64,000 nt of DNA from Bacteroidota bacterium (GCA_009919265.1 RGCF01000004.1:1-64000), one strand, 5' to 3'. Numbered from the stretch's first letter, positions 39,242-50,082 are shown. A program made the numbers and translations. The notes: generated from the sequence alone by a model not told the origin.

Positions 39242-41374
39242 ATGTTTCAAGTTGTACAATACCAAAAAAATGGTGAAATGACATTGCTTGAGGTTCCCTC
39301 TCCTCAATGCAAGGAAGGTGGCATACTTGTTAGAACAGCTGCTTCATTAATTAGTGCCGGTACCGAAAGAACTTCGGTGGTTGGTGGCCAAGCATCACTG
39401 TTAGAACGAGCAAAAAAACAACCTGATCAAGTTAAACTTGTAATTGAAACCTTAAAAAGGGATGGAATCAAGTCAACGATCAATAGAGTTCAAGCTAAAT
39501 TAGACTCATATAAAACGCTGGGGTATAGTGCCTCAGGCATTGTGATCGAATCCTCTTGCGAAGAATTCTCACCTGGAGATAGAGTTGCATGCGCAGGCGC
39601 ACAATATGCCCATCATGCTGAATTTATTAGCATTCCAAAAAATCTTGCCGTCAAACTACCTGATGCAGTTTCTTTTATTGATGCTTCATATACTACTCTA
39701 GGTGCAATTGCTCTGCAAGGCATTCGCCAGGCAGATCTTCGTTTGGGAGAAACTGTTGCTGTAATCGGGCTAGGCCTTCTGGGACAATTAACAGTTCAAA
39801 TGTTAAAAGCTTCTGGTTGCAGAGTTATTGGACTTGATGTTCAGGAAGAAGTACTATCACTTGCAATGCAACATGGCTGCGACATTGCGCTCCAAAGCAA
39901 TAATGAAGCAATCTCGACAATCATGAATTTTACGAGAGGCATTGGTACAGATGCGGTCATTATAACAGCAAGTACTGATTCAGATTCACCATTACAGTTG
40001 GCTTTGCAAATTTCACGAAAGAAAAGTCCGATTGTCATTGTGGGGGCAGTACCCATGAATATACCACGATCTCCATTCTATGAAAAAGAATTGGATCTTA
40101 GGATATCATGTAGTTATGGTCCTGGTAGATATGATCCACTCTATGAAGAGAAAGGCATCGATTATCCTGCAGGATATGTACGCTGGACCGAGCAAAGAAA
40201 TATGCAGGCATTTGTAGATTTACTTGAGCAAGGGAGTGTAATTACAACATATCTAACAACGCATACCTTTGCATTGCACGATGCATTACATGCCTATGAT
40301 ATCATATCCGGAAAAAATCCTGAGCCCCATTTAGGGATAGCATTATTGTACTCAGAAGATGCCATTCCTTCTCATACAATGAATGTTCAATCGAAAAACA
40401 AACAAATAGAAACACCTGGAATTGGATTTATCGGTGCAGGAAGCTTCGCTCAGGCACAATTACTTCCACCACTCCGCTCTCTTGGAGTGAACTTACATGC
40501 AGTCTCCACTTCGAATCCAGCAAATGCTTTATCGGTTGCTAAGCACTTTGGATTCGCTCAGGCAAGTACTAATTCTGAAGACATCATAGCCGATCCTCTG
40601 ACAGATATCATTTTTTGTGCTAGCAGACATGATTCACATTCGTCATATGTATTATCGGCATTGAAACATCAGAAACCAATATTTGTGGAAAAACCATTAT
40701 GTATCAATCGAGAAGAATTACTTGCCATACAATCTGCTGTCAGTGAGAATAATGACAAAATAATGGTTGGGTTCAATCGAAGATTTTCAAAACCTTTTGT
40801 TGACATCAAGAAATTCATTTCCGAACGAACATCTCCACTTTCAATAGTATATAGAGTCAATGCTGGAGCTATTCCACTTTCAAGTTGGATACAAGATCCT
40901 AAACAAGGCGGACGCATCATCGGTGAGGCGTGTCATTTCATCGATAGTATGGTATACCTTACTAATGCCAAACCTGTAGAAGTGTTTGCGCGTGCATTAT
41001 CGCATGATAGCAGGCATATGGGACATCATGATTCCTCGCATATAACGATTCGTTTCTCTGATGGAAGCATTGGCACCATATTGTATTTAGCTAATGGGGA
41101 TCCATCTGTTGAAAAAGAATATTGCGAAGTATTCTGTGAAGGTAAGTCTGCAATCATGAAGAATTTCACCACGGTTCATTTTTCTTCGGGGAAAAAAACC
41201 AAACAGAAACAATATGATGGAAAGAAAGGACATACAGAAGAAGTTCATGCATTCATTCATGCAATGAAATCTGGAAGTCCTTGTCCTATTTCTTTTGAAA
41301 GCATACTCCAAGTTACTGAAGCGAGCATAGCCGCAGTTGAATCCATGCAACAAGGCACCATCATCACACTTTGA
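39242..41374 (+). CDS. Bi-domain oxidoreductase: zinc-type alcohol dehydrogenase-like plus Gfo/Idh/MocA
   Basis: N-terminal MDR fold (TLGAIALQGIRQADLRLGETVAVIGLGLLGQL) and C-terminal GFIGAGSFAQAQLLPPL...EKPLCINREEL; first ATG at 39242 (GTG at 39227 possible). Confidence 0.88.
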   Translation: MFQVVQYQKNGEMTLLEVPSPQCKEGGILVRTAASLISAGTERTSVVGGQASLLERAKKQPDQVKLVIETLKRDGIKSTINRVQAKLDSYKTLGYSASGIVIESSCEEFSPGDRVACAGAQYAHHAEFISIPKNLAVKLPDAVSFIDASYTTLGAIALQGIRQADLRLGETVAVIGLGLLGQLTVQMLKASGCRVIGLDVQEEVLSLAMQHGCDIALQSNNEAISTIMNFTRGIGTDAVIITASTDSDSPLQLALQISRKKSPIVIVGAVPMNIPRSPFYEKELDLRISCSYGPGRYDPLYEEKGIDYPAGYVRWTEQRNMQAFVDLLEQGSVITTYLTTHTFALHDALHAYDIISGKNPEPHLGIALLYSEDAIPSHTMNVQSKNKQIETPGIGFIGAGSFAQAQLLPPLRSLGVNLHAVSTSNPANALSVAKHFGFAQASTNSEDIIADPLTDIIFCASRHDSHSSYVLSALKHQKPIFVEKPLCINREELLAIQSAVSENNDKIMVGFNRRFSKPFVDIKKFISERTSPLSIVYRVNAGAIPLSSWIQDPKQGGRIIGEACHFIDSMVYLTNAKPVEVFARALSHDSRHMGHHDSSHITIRFSDGSIGTILYLANGDPSVEKEYCEVFCEGKSAIMKNFTTVHFSSGKKTKQKQYDGKKGHTEEVHAFIHAMKSGSPCPISFESILQVTEASIAAVESMQQGTIITL

Positions 41375-41384
41375 TCAAATAAAT

Positions 41385-42380
41385 ATGTCGACCTCAATTC
41401 CCTCTCTGATAACTTCTTCATCTGTTAAGAAAGAACAGCGTATTTCATTTCTACAATATATGCTCATGGCAAGAGAATTTGATCTCGCCATGCAGCGATT
41501 AAATAGACAAGGTCGTGCTTTTGGTGGGGTCTATTCACAAACCGGAAATGAAGCAACAAGTGTTGGGTCTGCTTCTGCATTAGGTCCTAATGATGTTCTA
41601 TTTCCAATGCACAGAAACATAGGTGGTCATTTTGTATTTGGTCAAGATTTAGATGTTCTCATGAAAGCATTCTTAGCTAGAGATGGTAGCCTCATGCGTG
41701 GAACTGATGGTACAGGACATTATGCTGATCCTTCCAAACGTATTTATGGAAATATATCTCATTTAGGAGCAATGATTCCTGTGGCTGCTGGCTTCACGAT
41801 GGCATCAAAGCTTCGTGGCGAAATGTGTGTTGCAATGACATATATCGGAGATGGTGGCTCACAGACTGGTGAGTTTCATGAAGCAATGAATTTTGCATCT
41901 GTTCAGAAATTACCACTCATATTGATTATTGAGAATAATCAGTATGCATATTCATCTCCTAACTCCATTGAATTTGCCTGCGAACAATTGTCAGATCGAG
42001 CCAAAGGGTATGGTTGCCATGGGATCACTATTGATGGAACAGATGTTGAGCTTGTGTATGAGACAACACTCAAAGCAGTACAGCGTGCAAGAAATGGTGA
42101 AGGACCAACGATTATAGAAACGATAACAATGCGAATGCGTGGCCATGCGGAACATGACGATTTCAGCTATGTTCCCAAAGATGTATTGGCACATTGGCAA
42201 CAACTAGACCCAGTAGACAGATATATCAATCACTGCATTGCAAAGAGGGTTTTAACGAAAGCAGAGATTGATGCTATGCGCGAAAAGATAATCCAAGATA
42301 TGCGCAATGCAATTGATTTAGTTATCGATCTGCCATTTCCTTCACCGGAAGAAGCATTCCGAAATGTATTCATGGATTGA
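41385..42380 (+). CDS. pdhA: Pyruvate (or branched-chain 2-oxoacid) dehydrogenase E1 component, alpha subunit
   Basis: [73 protein letters not shown]; start MSTSIPS at 41385. Confidence 0.92.
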   Translation: MSTSIPSLITSSSVKKEQRISFLQYMLMAREFDLAMQRLNRQGRAFGGVYSQTGNEATSVGSASALGPNDVLFPMHRNIGGHFVFGQDLDVLMKAFLARDGSLMRGTDGTGHYADPSKRIYGNISHLGAMIPVAAGFTMASKLRGEMCVAMTYIGDGGSQTGEFHEAMNFASVQKLPLILIIENNQYAYSSPNSIEFACEQLSDRAKGYGCHGITIDGTDVELVYETTLKAVQRARNGEGPTIIETITMRMRGHAEHDDFSYVPKDVLAHWQQLDPVDRYINHCIAKRVLTKAEIDAMREKIIQDMRNAIDLVIDLPFPSPEEAFRNVFMD

Positions 42381-42385
42381 GTATT

Positions 42386-43564
42386 ATGTTACCAAAAAAA
42401 ATCATGCTTCTTGGTTCAGGCGAACTTGGAAAAGAAACAATTATCAGCGCGCAAAGACTTGGTAATTATGTCATAGCAGTAGATTCATATCCAGATGCAC
42501 CCGGCATGCATGTTGCCGATGAATGCGAAGTTATTTCAATGTTGGACGGTAATGCACTAGATGCAGTCATTGAAAAACACAAACCTGATATCATCATTCC
42601 CGAAATTGAAGCAATTCGTACTGAGAGATTTTATGTATACGAAGAACGAGGTATACAAGTTGTCCCAAGTGCAAAAGCTGCTAATTTCACAATGAACAGA
42701 AAAGCTATCAGAGATTTAGCCGCAAAAGAATTGAATGTGAAAACCGCCAAATATGGCTATGCTTCAACATTGGAGGAAGCTCAAAAAATTGCTCATCAAA
42801 TGGGCTTCCCATGTATCATCAAGCCACTTATGTCATCTTCCGGAAAAGGTCAATCAACCATCAAAAGTCCGGATGATATTGCATCATGCTGGGAATATGC
42901 AGCTACAGGTGGAAGAGGAGATTCAACCGAAGTAATTATAGAAGAATTTATAACATTCGATTATGAAATCACTTTGCTAACTGTTACTCAACAAGATGGA
43001 CCTGTTCTCTTTTGCCCACCCATTGGACATAGGCAAGAGCGCGGAGATTATCAAGAAAGTTGGCAACCATGTGCAATGTCTGATTTAGCCTACAATACCG
43101 CATGTACTATCGCTGAACAAGTGACCAAGGCTTTAACCGGAGCAGGACTTTGGGGTGTTGAATTTTTTATCAAAGGAGATGAAGTCTATTTTTCAGAATT
43201 GAGTCCACGCCCTCATGATACCGGTATGGTAACCTTGGCGGGTACACAAACATTTTCTGAATTTGAACTTCATTGTCGAGCAGTGTTGGGATTACCTATT
43301 CCCTATATTCAGTTGGAAAGACCCGGAGCAAGTTCCGTCATCCTGTCCATGGAAGAGAATCCAATTTCACCTGCATTTATAGGATTGAAAGAAGCACTTG
43401 CCATTCCACAATCCGACCTAAGATTGTTTGGAAAACCAATAACTCGGAAATACAGAAGAATGGGTGTTGCACTTGCTTGGGGTGATACTAATACATCGAT
43501 AGAATCTCTCCGACAAAAAGCAAAACACATTTCAGATAGCATAACAATTCGTCCACAACAATGA
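42386..43564 (+). CDS. purT: Formate-dependent phosphoribosylglycinamide formyltransferase 2
   Basis: [69 protein letters not shown]. Confidence 0.95.
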   Translation: MLPKKIMLLGSGELGKETIISAQRLGNYVIAVDSYPDAPGMHVADECEVISMLDGNALDAVIEKHKPDIIIPEIEAIRTERFYVYEERGIQVVPSAKAANFTMNRKAIRDLAAKELNVKTAKYGYASTLEEAQKIAHQMGFPCIIKPLMSSSGKGQSTIKSPDDIASCWEYAATGGRGDSTEVIIEEFITFDYEITLLTVTQQDGPVLFCPPIGHRQERGDYQESWQPCAMSDLAYNTACTIAEQVTKALTGAGLWGVEFFIKGDEVYFSELSPRPHDTGMVTLAGTQTFSEFELHCRAVLGLPIPYIQLERPGASSVILSMEENPISPAFIGLKEALAIPQSDLRLFGKPITRKYRRMGVALAWGDTNTSIESLRQKAKHISDSITIRPQQ

Positions 43565-43583
43565 ATCAACTGTTAGGAACTTT

Positions 43584-44558
43584 ATGCCAATCATGACATA
43601 TCTTGAAGCAATCGCTGATGCACTTAAACTCGAAATGCGGAATGATCCATCCGTATTCATGATTGGAGAAGATATTGGTACATATGGTGGTGCATTCAAA
43701 TTAACCAAAGGCTTTATTGACGAATTTGGTCCAAACCGAATAATTGATGCACCTATTTCTGAAGCAGCAATCATTGGTGCAGCAATAGGGGCTTCACTTA
43801 ATGGAATGCGACCTGTCGTTGAGATGCAATTCATGGATTTTATCACCTGTGGATTTAATCAATTGGTTAATGTTGCTGGTACAACAGCATATCGTTGGGG
43901 TATCGGAATACCAATCGTTGTTAGGGGTCCTGCTGGGGGTGGTGTTGGCGCCAATCCATTTCACTCGCGAAATTCAGAAGCATGGTTTGTACAAGCAACA
44001 GGTTTGAAAGTTGTTTGCCCTTCTTCTCCCTCAGATGCCAAAGGTCTCATGACTGCCGCAATTAGAGACAATAATCCAGTTGTCTTTTTTGAGCATAAAG
44101 GACTGTACAGAAAAATAAAGGAAGAAGTACCCGAGGGAGAATATATCATACCATTGGGAAAAGCTCGCATTGTTCAAGAAGGACGTGATGCATCTATTAT
44201 TTGCTATGGTAGTGTTGTGCACATGGCATTGGAAGTTGCTGAAAGATTACAAAAAGAAGGCGTTTCAATTGAAGTCGTCGATATAAGGACATTGGTACCC
44301 TTCGATGAGGAAACTGTGTTAGCCTCAGCCAGAAAAACAAATAGAGTGCTCATTACTCATGAAGCAACACTTACTGGAGGATTTGCCGGGGAAATCTCTG
44401 CAAGAATTACTGAAAAGGCATTTGATGCATTAGATGCCCCAATCAAAAGGGTTGCAGCTTTCGACTCCCCAACTCCATTCGCTCCTACTTTAGAGAAAGC
44501 AATGCTTCCAAATGCGGAAAAAATAGAGAAGGAACTCAGGGAATTGCTCCAATATTAA
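43584..44558 (+). CDS. pdhB: Pyruvate (or branched-chain 2-oxoacid) dehydrogenase E1 component, beta subunit
   Basis: FMIGEDIGTYGGAFKLTKGF, DAPISEAAIIGAAIGASLNGMRPVVEMQF, EVVDIRTLVPFDEETV. Confidence 0.93.
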   Translation: MPIMTYLEAIADALKLEMRNDPSVFMIGEDIGTYGGAFKLTKGFIDEFGPNRIIDAPISEAAIIGAAIGASLNGMRPVVEMQFMDFITCGFNQLVNVAGTTAYRWGIGIPIVVRGPAGGGVGANPFHSRNSEAWFVQATGLKVVCPSSPSDAKGLMTAAIRDNNPVVFFEHKGLYRKIKEEVPEGEYIIPLGKARIVQEGRDASIICYGSVVHMALEVAERLQKEGVSIEVVDIRTLVPFDEETVLASARKTNRVLITHEATLTGGFAGEISARITEKAFDALDAPIKRVAAFDSPTPFAPTLEKAMLPNAEKIEKELRELLQY

Positions 44559-44641
44559 CATATAAAATGGCCGAACTGATCATTAATAAGGTAAGATGGC
44601 ATATTTCTTGCTTGAATTCATGAGTCCATCTTGGAAAAAGA

Positions 44642-45349
44642 ATGAGGCTTAACTCGATATTTCATGTTCTATTGGTTATTGCTTGTCTTTCCATCATGAA
44701 AGCGCAAGATAAACCACTCTTACAATTTGGATCAGTACCTGATTCAATGATCGTGTTTAGATCGCCGAGACCTTTGATAACCGATCAGAAGGAAACTACT
44801 CAACAATCTTCATTTTGGAGTGTTGAATTACTTTTTTCTGGAAATGGGTTTGGAGCCGGATGTTCATTTTCCAAGCACTTTTCATCATCACTTTCGATGA
44901 ATATTTTGCTTGGTTTGACCGGAAATAGGAATAGTGATGAGTTGGAATATATAGATCAGATTACTGGAAGCACATTTGTGCCTGATAAAGTCAATAGGCT
45001 TTTTTCATTTCCTTTGACTTTTGGTCTACAGAAGCGATTGTTTCGAGAATCACTTTCTGAATCATTTAGACCATTCATCGGAGGTGGAATTGGGTATGCC
45101 ATGATTCTTCAGGTTCCATATAATCAGAATCTGATTCAAACGGAACAAAGAACTCTCGCTCATGGAAGACCGGCTGCTTATCTCAGTTTGGGATCAGCAT
45201 TTGGAAATGAAGGTAAGACATCACTCACAGCACTGATACGCTACTATGTTATACCATTTGGCGGGACAGGTCTGGATAGCATTAAAAATTTACCAATCAC
45301 TGACTTCGGTGGTTTATTTATCGCATTGGGAATAGCATTCGGAAATTGA
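44642..45349 (+). CDS. Hypothetical exported / outer-membrane beta-barrel-like protein
   Basis: Signal peptide-like start; alternating amphipathic strands, FRPFIGGGIGYAMI. Confidence 0.5.
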   Translation: MRLNSIFHVLLVIACLSIMKAQDKPLLQFGSVPDSMIVFRSPRPLITDQKETTQQSSFWSVELLFSGNGFGAGCSFSKHFSSSLSMNILLGLTGNRNSDELEYIDQITGSTFVPDKVNRLFSFPLTFGLQKRLFRESLSESFRPFIGGGIGYAMILQVPYNQNLIQTEQRTLAHGRPAAYLSLGSAFGNEGKTSLTALIRYYVIPFGGTGLDSIKNLPITDFGGLFIALGIAFGN

Positions 45350-45371
45350 CACTATTTAAGGTTCGAGTTGT

Positions 45372-46535
45372 ATGAATAGTTTACCTTTGAATGGGAAAAA
45401 AACAACATTGGTAATCATCGGAGCAATAGCTTCCTTGACTTTGGGTTTGGGAGAATGTGGCAGTGCCCCCGGCACACCGCAAGATGTCAATTCAACCAAA
45501 AAAGTATCCAAAAAAATCAAAAAATCCACATCATTGGATTCAAATCGAAAGGACAGTTCAAGTACAGGCAAATCTGCAAAGCCACAAACTGCCTTGACCG
45601 GGCAATTGATCACCTACACTAGATCGGTTATAGGGAATGGCAGACAACTTGACTCAATTCGAAGAGCATATAGAAAAGTAGATACAATTCAAAATATTGC
45701 ATATCGTGCATTCATTACCGTAAACAGAAAAGATCTCCACTATTTTAGAGTTGGCGATACGGTTATGATTCCTAGTGTACTTTCACCAAACCTAACAGAC
45801 TATTCAATCTTCCCTTCAGAATATCATGCTGCTGATTCCATTCCAAAATTGATTATGGTTTCAAATGCATGGCAGAGTTATGCATGTTATGAATATGGAA
45901 AGTTGATACGCTTTGCAGCATGTAATTCAGGTGAGGAAAGAAAAGCGACATTCCCTGGAAAGTATGCTTTGAATTGGAGACATATTTTACGGAGATCTTC
46001 ACTTAACTCCAGTTGGATTTTGCCTTATACTTGGAATTTTCATCTTCAAGCCGGTAGTGCATTTCATCAATTCGACATGCCGGGTAGACCAGTTTCTCAT
46101 TCATGCATTCGACAATTTCGCGATGATGCACGATGGCTCTTCTATTGGGGAGAAGGTGCTGTCAGAGATTCTCTAAAAAGAAGATATATCCCCTTTTCTG
46201 GAACACCGGTCATCATATTGGACATGTTTGATTTTTCCAGAAAGAAAGGTGGTCCGTGGTGGGACATAAAAGACAATTCATTCAAGATTGCTTTGCCCGA
46301 TAACCCATTAGGTACAGAAGAAGCATGGATCCCAATCTCACAAGTACCAAGCAGTGTGAGGGGTGGATTGCAAAATAAAGAGCGGTATATCGCAGCTGAA
46401 GACACATTAAGAGCCCGTGGAATCATAAGAGATGGCGTAAAATTGAGAGCATCAATTCAATATTCTAAAAAGAAAAAGCCAGCGGTACCAGGAGCTGTAC
46501 CTAGTCCTGTACCACAGCCAAAGCCATCGAATTAA
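45372..46535 (+). CDS. L,D-transpeptidase (YkuD-like) family protein
   Basis: FHQFDMPGRPVSHSCIRQFRDDARWLFYW resembles the H..SHGCIR catalytic motif; LysM-like region RVGDTVMIPSVLSPN before it. Confidence 0.72.
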   Translation: MNSLPLNGKKTTLVIIGAIASLTLGLGECGSAPGTPQDVNSTKKVSKKIKKSTSLDSNRKDSSSTGKSAKPQTALTGQLITYTRSVIGNGRQLDSIRRAYRKVDTIQNIAYRAFITVNRKDLHYFRVGDTVMIPSVLSPNLTDYSIFPSEYHAADSIPKLIMVSNAWQSYACYEYGKLIRFAACNSGEERKATFPGKYALNWRHILRRSSLNSSWILPYTWNFHLQAGSAFHQFDMPGRPVSHSCIRQFRDDARWLFYWGEGAVRDSLKRRYIPFSGTPVIILDMFDFSRKKGGPWWDIKDNSFKIALPDNPLGTEEAWIPISQVPSSVRGGLQNKERYIAAEDTLRARGIIRDGVKLRASIQYSKKKKPAVPGAVPSPVPQPKPSN

Positions 46536-46619
46536 CTGTGAAAGATCTTGGAAATGGCTGATTTGGAAAAACTTTGTTATTTTTGAATCATCACCATTAG
46601 GATTTTCCATTGGCAGTTC

Positions 46620-47417
46620 ATGACAATCAGTGATTTGAACGATAGACTCAATGAACTTTTTCCTCCCGAAACTGCCTGGAGTGGAGATGCCATAGGTTTA
46701 CAAATTGATCATCATCCTCAGGATGGAGATATTCACTCTGTGTTAATAGCCTATGAGATTACTGAAGAAGTTGTTACCGAAGCACTATTACACCATGTCG
46801 ATTGCATCTGTGTCTTTCATCCGCTGATATTTTCGCCTCTGAGAACAATCACAAGACAAGACAGAGTCTCATCTTTAGTGTATGACCTAATCCGCAATAA
46901 TATCGGAGTTATTGTCATTCACACAAACTTCGACACGCATCCGCTTGGTACCAATGCATTAGCAGCCAAAGCAATTGGATTGGTTGAATCTTCAATACAA
47001 CCTTTGGTGCCGGATATGCATCATGAACGATTTGGAATGGGAATCATCGGTTCTCTTTCTGAACAAATGAAGTCCTTTCAATTTGCTGAACATTGTGCCT
47101 CAATTTTTGGCTCCCCTGTTCGATATACGAAAGGAAAAACAAACGATATCAAAACCGTTGCCATGGTTTGTGGTAGCGGATCACAATACATGCAACATGC
47201 TCTTGAAGCAAAAGTTGACTGCTTCATCACTGCTGATGTGAAATATCATCAATATCATGAAGCAAAAGGTTCAATCATGCTTATTGATCCAGGACATGCT
47301 GAAATGGAGAAATTCGTTGTGGAGGGACTGACTACCCTCTTAAAACAAGATGAAAAAATAAAGGAATTGAAGATTATCAGTTCCGAAGTCAATACTTCAC
47401 CAATACTTTATGTTTAA
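46620..47417 (+). CDS. Nif3-like dinuclear metal centre protein
   Basis: WSGDAIGLQI, HPLIFSPLRTI, VIHTNFDTHPLGTNALAAKAIGL, ITADVKYHQYHEAKGSIMLIDPGHAEME. Confidence 0.93.
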   Translation: MTISDLNDRLNELFPPETAWSGDAIGLQIDHHPQDGDIHSVLIAYEITEEVVTEALLHHVDCICVFHPLIFSPLRTITRQDRVSSLVYDLIRNNIGVIVIHTNFDTHPLGTNALAAKAIGLVESSIQPLVPDMHHERFGMGIIGSLSEQMKSFQFAEHCASIFGSPVRYTKGKTNDIKTVAMVCGSGSQYMQHALEAKVDCFITADVKYHQYHEAKGSIMLIDPGHAEMEKFVVEGLTTLLKQDEKIKELKIISSEVNTSPILYV

Positions 47418-47459
47418 TTCGACTTTTTTGATTCAATCATATATCACCAAGAGCTACTT

Positions 47460-48161
47460 ATGAACTCACTCGCTACAATGTTGTCAACCATGTCGGAAAT
47501 TGATGCTATTCTGGATGACTTAAAAGAAGAACTTGGTGATTTACCTCAGCAAGTGAAAGAAGCAGAAGAATTCGTTCGATTGAAAAATGTACAAGCTGAA
47601 CAAGCTGAGAAAGATATACATGACATCGAAGAATTTAAAAGTCGTTCACATATACGCCTTCAAGAAATCAAAGACAAGGAAGACCAATTAGCTCAGCAAC
47701 AATTTAATGTTCGTAATAACAAAGAATTTGATGCAATCACACATGAGATTGAATCTCTTAGAGATGAACGAAACAAAATCTACGATGATCAAAGAACAAT
47801 TGGCGTGAAGGAAGAAAATCTTCGTTCAATCATGGAACAAAGTAAAGCTGAACTTGAAGAAGCACAGCAACATTTATCCGAAAAAGAACAAGAACTCACA
47901 ACAATTTCTCATGGCCATAATGATGAAATCACAGAGCAAACAAAAAAACGTGCTTCATTGGCTAAGGTAATTCCTACTCCGATCTTTGCAGAATATGAGC
48001 GTATTCGTACTTTTCACAAAGATGCAGCCGTAAAAGTTAAGAAAAATAGTTGCTCCGGATGTTTCAGTGCAGTCCCCCCTCAGAAAATTGTAGAAATGAG
48101 AAATAAATCTGATTTAATGTTCTTATGTGAGCATTGCGGAAGAATTCTTGTTGGAGAATAA
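47460..48161 (+). CDS. C4-type zinc ribbon, coiled-coil protein
   Basis: Long coiled coil then CSGCFSAVPPQKIVEMRNKSDLMFLCEHCGRIL. Confidence 0.9.
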   Translation: MNSLATMLSTMSEIDAILDDLKEELGDLPQQVKEAEEFVRLKNVQAEQAEKDIHDIEEFKSRSHIRLQEIKDKEDQLAQQQFNVRNNKEFDAITHEIESLRDERNKIYDDQRTIGVKEENLRSIMEQSKAELEEAQQHLSEKEQELTTISHGHNDEITEQTKKRASLAKVIPTPIFAEYERIRTFHKDAAVKVKKNSCSGCFSAVPPQKIVEMRNKSDLMFLCEHCGRILVGE

Positions 48162-48170
48162 ATATTATTG

Positions 48171-48556
48171 ACGGGGCTGTCGGAGAAGCGCGCCGTTTTT
48201 TACGGTGAGGAAAGTCCGAACTCCACAGAGCAGCGTGCTTTGTAACACAAAGGCGATGACTCATTTCGCAAGAAATGCGAAGTCGACGGAAAGTGCAACA
48301 GAAAATATACCGCCGTTTATACGGTAAGGTTGAAATGGCGAGGTAAGAGCTCACCGCATTCATGGTGACATGAATGGCATGGCAAACCCCACGCGGAGCA
48401 AGGCAAATAAGAAAGAGGTGTCTTTGGACAATCGGATTGCTCGTTCGATATTAAACTTTTTCGGGTATGCCGCAAAGAAATCAATGGCAACATTGATTCA
48501 AGATAAATGCTTCTCCTCCTTCAGGAGACAGAATTCGGCTTATAGACAGCTTCGTC
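48171..48556 (+). ncRNA. rnpB: RNase P RNA
   Basis: Conserved GAGGAAAGTCCGAACTCCACAGAGCAG, GGAAAGTGCAACAGAAAATATACCGCC, GGTAAGAGCTCACCGC, ACGCGGAGCAAGGCAAATAAG, CAGAATTCGGCTTATAGAC; P1 ends GACGGGGCTGTC / GACAGCTTCGTC pair fully with two G-T wobbles. Confidence 0.96.
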
Positions 48557-48569
48557 TTCTTTTTTTTCT

Positions 48570-49148
48570 ATGCTTTGTTTACTTAATAATACTAGACCCG
48601 AATGGGTGGATATAGCAGCTGCAAATATCAACACTCTTCTCATTGATCATGCACATTGCGAAAAAAAAGCAGCCGCAAATGCAATGTCTATGATTCAGCG
48701 TTATCCGAATCATGAACAAATCGTCAGAGAAATGATTCTCATTCTAAAAGAAGAATGGGAGCATTTTGAAAAAGTTTATGAACGTATCATACAGAATAAC
48801 ATGCAGCTGACAACAGACATTGGGGATGACTATGCACAACAACTTTCAAAACATATTCGCAAACGAGAACCTGAAAGAATGCTTGACATGCTGCTCATAG
48901 ATGCTCTAATCGAAGCACGTTCTTGTGAACGGTTTTCCCTCCTCGCAACAGCACCGACAATATCTGAAGATTTGCGAAAGTTTTATCAAGATTTATTTGT
49001 AAGTGAAGCGGGACATTATACCACATTCACAGAACTAGCCAGAGCATATTTCCCTGCTGAAATCGTAAAACAACGACTACATGAATTGGCAACTATTGAA
49101 GCTGCCATCATTGATACCCTTGGCCATCAACCAACAATTCACGGTTGA
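48570..49148 (+). CDS. miaE: tRNA-(ms2io6A)-hydroxylase MiaE-like
   Basis: LLIDHAHCEKKAAANAMSMI, LIDALIEARSCERFSLLA, LFVSEAGHYTTFTELA diiron-type ligands. Confidence 0.87.
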   Translation: MLCLLNNTRPEWVDIAAANINTLLIDHAHCEKKAAANAMSMIQRYPNHEQIVREMILILKEEWEHFEKVYERIIQNNMQLTTDIGDDYAQQLSKHIRKREPERMLDMLLIDALIEARSCERFSLLATAPTISEDLRKFYQDLFVSEAGHYTTFTELARAYFPAEIVKQRLHELATIEAAIIDTLGHQPTIHG

Positions 49149-49152
49149 TATC

Positions 49153-50082
49153 ATGAAATCCCCCTCAATCATTTTCATGGGTACTCCCGAATTTGCAGTA
49201 CCTGCACTGAAAGCACTTCATGATGCCTTCGGTTTGGCAGCAGTCGTCAGTGTGCCAGATAAACCAGCAGGAAGAGGAAGATCAATGCAATGTTCTGCGG
49301 TAAGCAGAGAAGCTGAAAAACTTGGTATTCCATTATATAAACCACAAGATTTGCGCGATCCAAGTTTTATATCTTCATTAGCTTCCTTAAAGCCGGATAT
49401 CATTGTAGTCATTGCATTTAGAATACTACCTAGAGAAGTCTATTCAATTGCTCGTCTTGGATCATTCAATATTCATGGAAGTTTACTCCCAAAATATAGA
49501 GGTGCAGCACCGATTCAATGGGCAATCATCAATGGAGAACAACAGACCGGTTTGACATCTTTTCTACTCAATGATGCTGTAGATACAGGAAGTATAGTAG
49601 AACAAATAGAGATTTCTATCGATCCTGACATGACATCCGGAGAACTCTTCACTGCACTCATGAATCCTGCAGCTGAACTTGCCATACAAACCTGCAATGC
49701 ATTATTAAATGGAAATGCGAACCCAATTTCTCAAGACGATACGCTAGCAACGCCTGCACCGAAGATTTTTAGAGATACATGCAAGATTGATTGGAACAAG
49801 ACTGCAGTTGATATCAATAATCTTATTCGTGGTGCTAATCCCAAACCAGGTGCTTGGACTACCTTTAATGATAGAACATTCAAGATCCTAAAAGCAAGAA
49901 TCAATAATGCGGAACCTAATCTCCAACCAGGTTCATATATTATTTCTGACTCAGATGTTACAGTCGGTACTGGTAATGGATTGATTTCATTATTGGTAAT
50001 ACAAGAAGAAGGAAAACCGAAAATGCCTATTGCGGATTTTCTCAGAGGATATCGAGGCGTAAAAGAAGGAATATTCTCATGA
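49153..50082 (+). CDS. fmt: Methionyl-tRNA formyltransferase
   Basis: SIIFMGTPEFAVPALKAL, SFNIHGSLLPKYRGAAPIQWAIINGEQQTG; true start Met at 49153. Confidence 0.95.
   Translation: MKSPSIIFMGTPEFAVPALKALHDAFGLAAVVSVPDKPAGRGRSMQCSAVSREAEKLGIPLYKPQDLRDPSFISSLASLKPDIIVVIAFRILPREVYSIARLGSFNIHGSLLPKYRGAAPIQWAIINGEQQTGLTSFLLNDAVDTGSIVEQIEISIDPDMTSGELFTALMNPAAELAIQTCNALLNGNANPISQDDTLATPAPKIFRDTCKIDWNKTAVDINNLIRGANPKPGAWTTFNDRTFKILKARINNAEPNLQPGSYIISDSDVTVGTGNGLISLLVIQEEGKPKMPIADFLRGYRGVKEGIFS

Noticed and set aside
48064-48363. 99-aa minus-strand ORF, and the 81-aa plus-strand ORF at 48370-48615
   Set aside because: Both lie mostly within the RNase P RNA (48171-48556); the strong RNA match explains the sequence.
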